Shown in pieces: positions 57,430 to 64,000 of a DNA stretch of 64,000 nt. Made by a program: the position numbers and the translations under genes. The notes under the pieces were generated by a model. The model was not told the DNA's origin, did no database searches, and saw nothing but the letters and a program-made list of their open reading frames with translations. Numbering within the stretch: the first letter of the stretch is position 1; every line of letters begins with the position of its first letter. The DNA comes from Branchiostoma floridae (lineage: Eukaryota > Chordata > Leptocardii > Amphioxiformes > Branchiostomatidae): contig NC_049994.1 in the NCBI RefSeq assembly GCF_000003815.2, positions 2,905,464 through 2,969,463 of the forward strand. The letters run 5' to 3'.

Positions 57430-58361
57430 TTAACCCTCAAACACCCGAGTGGGGTCCATTTGGAAGTGCCATTTGAACATTTTTTAACTGGCGAAAAAAA
57501 TCCTTCCGTGACTTTGTCAATCAATATGTCTTATACCTTCTCCTAAGTTTTCGCAAAGATTGGTACAATAATGTGGAAATTATAAAGAAAGTTTGTGTTC
57601 AGTCCCTCTGGGGTCCAAACGGACCCCAGCAAAAATGTGCAGTTTTTAAAACAAACTTTGGAGGCTAACTCCTTAACCACTTACAGTATGACTACCAAAC
57701 CAAACTTTTAGACAATAATAAGAATGTAAACCTAAATCATCACAAAAATTTCTGTGTCATCAACATGTAATATGACGACATTATGACGTCATTTGCCTAA
57801 TCAGGCGCCAATTTTGGATTTTGACCAATGACGTCATGAAATTAGCATAACTTATAAATTTTATGTCATGTTGTTAGAAAACAGGTGTAATTTATCAAGA
57901 AAACCTTGTTTAAATTGAAATTGGCAAATTTTGGCAAAATATGCCTGTTAGAATATGGTTGCCATGGCAACCCCAAAAATGATAAACTTACTTTATTGAC
58001 CAAAAACGTTTGCAAACAATATTTTGTGATAAATTACCAAGTTTCGTAGCTTTAGCTCTAGTCGTTCATGAGTTATGCGACATAAATGTTGCTGAGGGCC
58101 TCAAAATTCCCCTATCTGGTCTGAATAGGTTTAGTGCAAAACGTGGTCCTTCTGTACTTTTGCATAAATTATGATAATGAGTTGGAATTAGCAACACCTT
58201 AACATCTCACAATCTTCCTCTTACATTGATGAAGCAATGGATATACAATGATCGCCGATAAGAAATGATACTGAGATTTTATGAACAAAACATTTTGGGG
58301 TCCGTTTGGACCCCACTCGGTCATTTTAGTCGCAAAAAAAGGTCGGGTGCTTGAGGGTTAA
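57430..58361. mobile_element. PiggyBac-like non-autonomous element (CCCTCAAAC family) with TTAA duplications
   Basis: TTAA at 57430-57433 and 58358-58361 flanks inverted ends CCCTCAAACACCCGA and TCGGGTGCTTGAGGG. The CCC...GGG ends with a TTAA target are the hallmarks of the piggyBac superfamily. No transposase ORF is present. Inside are palindromes of the GGGGTCCGTTTGGACCCC type (57610-57627, 58297-58314), an RFX X-box palindrome (57958-57971) and two TGACGTCA motifs (57785-57834). A second, inner terminal sequence (GGTCTGAATAGG, near 58118-58130) matches the ends of the 21.06 kb element in reverse. It splits a LINE 3' UTR. Confidence 0.75.
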
Positions 58362-58452
58362 ACAAACTCATGTGTCATATCCAAAATCAGCAAGTCTTTC
58401 ATGTGTCTTTAGCTAAGTCTCGCGTATGTTTCAACAGCTGCCGTCTGAAAAT

Positions 58453-58625
58453 CTAGCATGTGTTCACAGTTTGCAACTCATGTGATAACTTGTTCCATTC
58501 TGATGATGCTCTATATGTGAAGGCTTTCTTAAGGCTGTTTGTATTTGGTTTCTCTGTTCTTAAGTTTCTCCGTGCGGCCTGTCTCGTATGATAGCTGTGT
58601 TGTGAAGATACCAAATGTAGTCTAC
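58453..58625 (-). pseudogene. LINE ORF2 C-terminal fragment (CR1/L2/Jockey-like)
   Basis: The minus-strand reading holds HSYHTRQAARRNL, then KKAFTYRASSEWNKLSHEL. This matches the H-x-Y-x-TR ... SF-x-Y ... WN-x-LP-x-xL pattern that ends the ORF2 protein of CR1/L2/Jockey-type LINEs. It stops at 58453. Sequence further upstream in this frame does not look like reverse transcriptase, so the copy is 5' truncated. Its 3' UTR appears to continue to about 57285 across an inserted element. Confidence 0.65.
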
Positions 58626-58715
58626 TGTACAATGATGATGGCTCCTTGGAATGGAGTACTTTATGAAATGTACACATTTGTATATGTACACACAGATGGC
58701 TATGTTCGGCGTAAT

Positions 58716-58855
58716 GCCGTGTTGATTTGATGATATGGATGGTGACAACTCCCCAAAATGATGCAAATGCTGCAAATGATTTCACAAAGAAATGCTACCT
58801 GCATTATGAAATTTAGGTGGCCATAGCACAGGAAGGTTAAACAAATGATTAAACA
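58716..58855 (+). repeat. Dispersed repeat, copy C
   Basis: CCGTGTTGATTTGATGATAT, GGATGGTGACAACTCCCC, GCATTATGAAATTTAGGTGG and GGTTAAACAAATGATTAAAC align with copies A and B. Confidence 0.6.
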
Positions 58856-58859
58856 CACT

Positions 58860-59960
58860 GAGCAAAGTATGCTAAACATTTGCATTCTATGATATTGTAG
58901 GCGTTTTCCGATATTTTTTGCATTCTACGGCATATATTTCAGTTGATTTGTATGGTAAAAAAAAACTTGGCTCTAATCAATATAAAATGTCGCCATATGA
59001 TCAAAACAACATGGCCAACCAAAAACCAAATGCCTAGATTTAAAAACACCCATCTTACATCTAGGAAAAATAAATGCTTTTCTAGTTTTGTAAACAGTAA
59101 CATCGAATGGACTTTTGTCCTTGCTACTTAGTGGTACCATATACATAAAAAAAACATTAACCGCCTTTGCGTAAATGTACGCTCCAAAAACTGTGCCCAT
59201 TTTGCCTTGCTGTCCCACAGACAGATATGGACGTGCATATGAAGAGCAGATGAACAGTTTATAAAAGATACATCAAAAAGAGATTTGCAGTGTTAAATGG
59301 GTGTTAAGTTGTTACCTAAGCATATATGTAAGATATACATAATAAAGTGTATACATTGCGCTGATTTGAGCCATTTTGCGAAGACCTGGCGCATTTTGGC
59401 GCTTTCCACTGAGCTACTTACTTTAATCTGTAGACTCCTAGGCTATGGTTTCTCAGTGAACGATGTACCCCATCAAATGCAATTGAAGGATCATCTACCC
59501 ATTCTGAATTCAGTTCGACTTCCACTAAGTGCAGCAACGCAGCCAGGGCCTGCAAGACAAATGCGTATGACGTGCAAACCTACATATGCTCCGGCTCAAG
59601 TTCACTTCTATGAAAAGATTTATTCCCAAAGGAATCGATGAACGTTTCTCCATCATAGAACTCTTGTTTGAAAAAAAAAACGGGAAGAAATATTGAAATA
59701 AACGTGGAATATTCCTTAGATTGATGTCACTTTTGGGACATGACCATCTGTGGAATATGGGCGTTTCGTGAACCATTTTGTCAAAGGAGAATAGAGGGTG
59801 TTTAAGGGTTTAGTGGTTTCTGATCTTTGTGCGGGAGCTGAGCTAAAATATTGTATGTATGTAGCTCTATGTAATGGTTGGCTTGTAGGTCGTACAAACA
59901 TTATGTATACAACATAAAGGGTACAAATGTGGCAAAAGGGAAGTAAAGGAGAGTTGGTAG
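58860..59960. other. Intergenic, nothing recognised
   Basis: The ORF at 59297-59641 is unassigned. No repeat of note. Confidence 0.45.
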
Positions 59961-59964
59961 TCAT

Positions 59965-60224
59965 TTTACCAAGTTTCTATCCAGTCAAAGTTTGTCTAAA
60001 TTAACAAAGGCAGTTGGTGGTGTCTACATGTAGGATTTTAAAACGACAGTGGACGGTGGATAATTCACCAAACAGAATCATTACTAGCCAAATGGACCAT
60101 TGTTTCGAGTATCGCCCACCCGCAAGTTTTTACATACAAAACGGTTAAGGTCCAAACCTGGACCTGATCCTCTGGACCTGGACCGTACCTGGACCTGAAT
60201 TTTCTGTACCAGTACCCACCCCTA
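59965..60224. mobile_element. hAT-like element fragment, same family as the 5.05 and 37.6 kb copies
   Basis: The right end reads GTACCAGTACCCACCCCTA and finishes at 60224. CTGGACCTGGACC repeats and AAAACGACAGTGGACGG match the other copies. The left terminus is missing, so the start is approximate. Confidence 0.6.
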
Positions 60225-60885
60225 GTGGTAACTGTTGTATAGTGCAGGTTTTTGATTTTGGCCATTGCTCCAAACCCCCATGCAGGCCCCTTCTCTCTTC
60301 GGCATCTCCAGCAATGGTGAATTTTGCTTAAGGCGAGGTACAGATCATAGCTCACCTAGAGAGGTAATCTAATCCACACAGCGCACATAACTCAACAACA
60401 CCGCTGCCAAATGTACCGCATGGAATACCAGGGAGAGAATAAGCAATTACTCACAATATGGCGCCCATTCGGTTCATTCTGTTTCTAAGAGTCTTTAAGT
60501 TAGCTTTATTATGACACTAAAGTGATAACGTCCCGAACAAGTGTAGCTTATTGAAGATTTACTCTTCCAATGGTAGTGACAGAGAAGACAGACGCTTTGT
60601 AGAATATTTGTTCTCTTCTAGCAGAGGTTATGCTTTGGCTGTTGTCGTTTTTTTGCTGACGTTTTGATGCGTTTTTGTAGGCCTGGATATTCTATTTCGT
60701 ACTGTACAGAAAAAAAAAAGCCTGAAACGTAAAAAAAAATAGTCGGAGCCTAACCTCTGCTTGGGGAGTAGAAAATTTATAAGTTCATTGTATCTAGAAA
60801 AATTTCCTAGTTCTTTTCGACAAGCACAATGAAAAGTGGATCACGGCTTAACGTCCTGTCCTAAGGACTACAACCTCTTTCGGCA

Positions 60886-60980
60886 GTGTACATGCTGGGT
60901 GAGCGACACATTTGGGATTCGAACTGTTTCTTGGTCCAGAAGCACGTTAACTAACCACTGGACTAGGTATGCCACAACTA
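60886..60980 (-). mobile_element. tRNA-like SINE head, minus strand
   Basis: The minus strand reads CCTAGTCCAGTGGTTAGTTA (A box), then CAGTTCGAATCCCAAATG (B box, about 60908-60925). The acceptor ends do not pair and no intact tRNA can be drawn. Confidence 0.5.
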
Positions 60981-60984
60981 CGAC

Positions 60985-63771
60985 TTGACTTGTATGAAGT
61001 GAAAACTTTAATGAGTGTGCAAATTTCCCGACAATATGATAATATATAATAGATAATATAAATAGCTGACAAAATGCAACATCGAATCCCAACCTTACGT
61101 ACGCTAAAGCAGCTTTTCAAAACTAGTCGCATTTGTGATAGACTTTCAAAATCACACTTCGTCCATCCCGGCTTCTCGAAATCTAGTCTGTATTCTTCAA
61201 GCACTTTCGAATGACCAGTTTGACACTTGCACCGTTCTATAACGCCATCCGTGAAAGTATCAATTGCTTAACACCATTTCCCCCTGTGCCCTTTGCATTG
61301 GAAATAAAAGGTTCAAAAGGCATTCTGGCTTCCATCTACGCTATTTTATATGGCACAAGGTGGTGTAAACGACGTTATTTTTACATTAGGGACTCCGACT
61401 TCAAATATGCAATTGCTTCGCTTCTAGCCGTTTCGGACTGGTTCCAGATAGGGTCAACTAAGGTCCCCCACTAGGGAAAGTTTGTCATATTCCGTCTATT
61501 TCAATCTTTTCTGTGTTATTGCCAATGGTGTTTTATATATATATGTACTTATATTTCGATGCAAAAGAAGAAAGCCATATTGCTATTTATACTATAAAGT
61601 TAAAGAACAGAATTGCCAAAATCATGGAATAGATTGATTCTTAGATTGGCTTTAGCAAGTAAATTTATGATATACATCCCCTGAAGACTGCCAAAAAAAA
61701 AACGATGTAAAAGGGCGAACGAAAAAAGATGGGTAAAAAAGACAAGATGGCTAAATTTTCAAAGTAGACACCATAAATGTTGTTAAAAAAAGATCCAGAG
61801 TACAAAATAAACATGGTATCACAGCCAAGAACTAATTCATTCATTCATGTTTTCACAAAGTGCACTGGTGCAGTAAAAGTGAAATTAGTGTGGTGTATTG
61901 GAATCACTTACGATGCAGGCAACTAGATCCATGACTTCCACAGTGACGCCACTTCTACAACTATCTAGCAAGTCACTTTTGTGACTACATTCATGGCTAC
62001 CTCCCTAGTGCCACTTTACAAGATAGTACAAAACGTACCATCATCAGGCTACAGCACAAATCATTTGCCAATTTGGTATTCTGTCGTCATGTTGATCATC
62101 AACGAAGAAGAAAATTTTCGATTTTTCTTAAATCAGGCAAAAACGAATGAGCCCGATGATGTTATCCATAAAGTTTACTTACTGTGGCCTAAGGAATTTC
62201 GTATTGTTTTTCCATTATTTGAATTTGCAGGAGACAACCCTAAAATGCATTTATTTATTCAAACCACATTAAACTATATCAGCGACGTGGCATTATATCT
62301 ATATATGCCTAATTGAGTAAATGAGATTAAATCAAATCCCATTTACCATATTTCAAATTTAATAGTTATAGTAGTCAGGGCGGCTGCTTTTGTAAATTGT
62401 AGACTGCGCATTCTTATCTCCATATCGAATGTTATATAACATGTTGCAAATAATCATATTTCATATTGCCTATAGTATATTCTAAGTGAATTAATATTTA
62501 TTTTAATCAATACCGATGCTAACGGGCCTGGTCTGACTCAAGTCCGTTAGCACTTCTAAAACCTATCTTACATGATTATTGTTCAGGAACTTTCAAATTT
62601 GCAAGACTTATTTAGGACCTTCCAAGGATCCATGCAAGACCTTTCTACGAATCCTAACCAATTCCCAAGCATTGTATGCCAGTCTCATTTCATTCCCACG
62701 ATACCATCTAGGCAGAATATAAATTTCCCAAAGTATATATTTGTCGTATGTCGTCGTGCGACGTTTTTATCATATGATTGTGTTATTGCCATAGTATTGA
62801 ATACGTAAAAGTCAGGTAAATTATCGGCTCTCTCACACAGCATGCCGGATTAAATAAGATAGAGAGGGAGTGGGTTTGGTATAGTTTGATGGCGCTCTCA
62901 AAACATTAAAAACCACGTAGTAGAAAAAAAACTATCGTAGAGAGTGTTTTTGATATCAAGGTTTGTCATATTTGTACAACAATTGTATAACTATTCCAAA
63001 ATGCCTTTAGCTTGTGATCGTGTGACGATTTTACTACAATTCTTATTTACATATAGTATACGCTGGAATTTTAAGTCTTCTGCAACTCGTAATGAGTTAT
63101 CGTACGAATAAGGTAAAAAGACTTAAATTGCTACAGTCATGTCCTACCTGTTATACCATTTGTTACGGCTAGGTCAGAAAAGAGCGAAGTCTGAAAAGCA
63201 CCATATGCACCCATTACACGAAGGAAAAGTGCAGTGGGCTTTTCATCATAGCACTTTGATATGCCAGTCTAAACCATGTGAAGTACTTCTCACTTCACCT
63301 ACGTTGATGTTTCTAGCTTTAGAGGGTTTTAGGAACTGATGACAAATGAAAAACACAACTCGCCGAAAGGCATACTCTAACCTTGTGCATAATTTACCGG
63401 AGGTCCTGATCGGTAGGCTCCATTTTTGTCATAACGTGTTCCAGGTAATGTTTAAAAAACTTTAGCCTGTACGTCTGATCGTAGATGACAAATGAGAAAC
63501 AAAACTGGAATGAATTCAGGTCTCAACTCTTCGCATTAGAAACCGGAAAACCGAATCTTTTCGTTCTACATCTGCCCTCACCTTGTCCTACAAATGCACA
63601 AAAACACCCAGACTACGAATCCAAGGTGCATTTCCTTCTTCGGAATGGATTTCATTGCAACATAGTTCCATTACCCAAAGCGTGGAAATTTACAAGTTTT
63701 CAAAGTCAAGGATGATATGCCTAGAGTGCCAAACACTAAAGGTGATCTGAATTTTTGCCATTAGCCTTTAT
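60985..63771. other. Intergenic, short repeat at 62150-62200
   Basis: GATGTTATCCATAAAGTTTA and CTTACTGTGGCCTAAG (62159-62194) repeat those at 18430-18467, a short dispersed repeat of unknown kind. ORFs up to 111 codons have no domains. Confidence 0.4.
62517..62552. other. Hairpin TGCTAACGG / CCGTTAGCA
   Basis: Perfect 9-bp arms separated by an 18-base loop. Confidence 0.7.
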
Positions 63772-63807
63772 AAGAACATCAAATAATTTAATCTATTAGA
63801 TGTTCTT
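63772..63807. other. Hairpin AAGAACATC / GATGTTCTT
   Basis: Perfect 9-bp arms, AT-rich 18-base loop. Confidence 0.65.
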
Positions 63808-64000
63808 ACAATAAAAGAGTATTGTAGGGATATATGGATAATTGAAATTAGAAAATATAACATTAATGGTCAATGGTAGGGTATTCGTTGTCAGGGCCAT
63901 AACACATCATGTGTAAGTATTAAAAAAACACTATATTTCCTATCTCCATTTTCGGTTTAAGCCTTGGGTACTTTTTTTCAAAGCTGTTGCAAATTATATT

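Overview
The window reads as animal (metazoan) nuclear DNA. It is AT-rich and low in genes. It contains splice-like signals, simple-sequence DNA, a 100-base assembly gap (47502-47601) and a very dense load of short non-autonomous transposable elements. Several repeats resemble ones I remember from lancelet (Branchiostoma, amphioxus) genomes, for example the tRNA-derived SINE body with its 'aaaggcactttacacga' motif and the paired TTCGCGGTGG / GCATTTACAG elements. A cephalochordate is therefore my best guess. That assignment rests on memory and was not checked by a search.

Protein coding: the only convincing gene body is a 260-codon ORF on the minus strand (32881-32099). It is predicted to encode a secreted, cysteine-rich protein. 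A strong splice acceptor lies 61 bases upstream of its ATG, implying an intron in the 5' UTR. A possible internal exon lies at 49394-49216 (minus). Weaker candidates are a 46-codon ORF behind a CCAAT-containing promoter-like region near 3.5 kb, a 65-codon ORF at 19.9 kb behind a DR1 nuclear-receptor-like site, and a 110-codon ORF at 53.07 kb. Two decayed LINE ORF2 C-termini are recognisable (43.7-44.4 kb plus; 58.6-57.3 kb minus).

Mobile DNA dominates. (1) At least eight, and up to twelve, TTAA-flanked elements of three or four families are present. They include a piggyBac-like family (CCCTATTCAGACC or CCCTCAAAC ends) whose interiors carry RFX X-box palindromes and CRE motifs. Three unrelated TTAA elements sit end to end at 21.06-23.28 kb, each pair sharing one TTAA. 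(2) hAT-like elements include one with a perfect 8-bp target duplication (5.05-5.56 kb). (3) A 338-bp MULE-like inverted-repeat element has a perfect 9-bp target duplication (17.87-18.23 kb). (4) Pogo/Tigger-like and other TA-flanked MITEs are present. (5) There are about a dozen tRNA-derived SINE copies or fragments of several types. (6) Foldback elements carry a hairpin module, CTGARGAAG-stem-CGAAACGTC.

Tandem arrays: ~300 bp at 1.76-2.48 kb; 80-200 bp at 15.35-16.16 kb; ~165 bp x5 at 24.16-25.0 kb; 170 bp x7 at 26.79-27.98 kb; ~350 bp x3 at 33.8-35.18 kb; 156 bp x2 at 35.59-35.90 kb; ~60-70 bp at 40.0-40.77 kb; ~210 bp at 44.66-46.07 kb with an internal inversion; 156 bp x2 at 46.18-46.49 kb; ~145 bp x3 at 48.74-49.16 kb. 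Several arrays were later hit by transposons, which makes relative dating possible. The rest is unique-looking intergenic or intronic sequence in which I see no gene.
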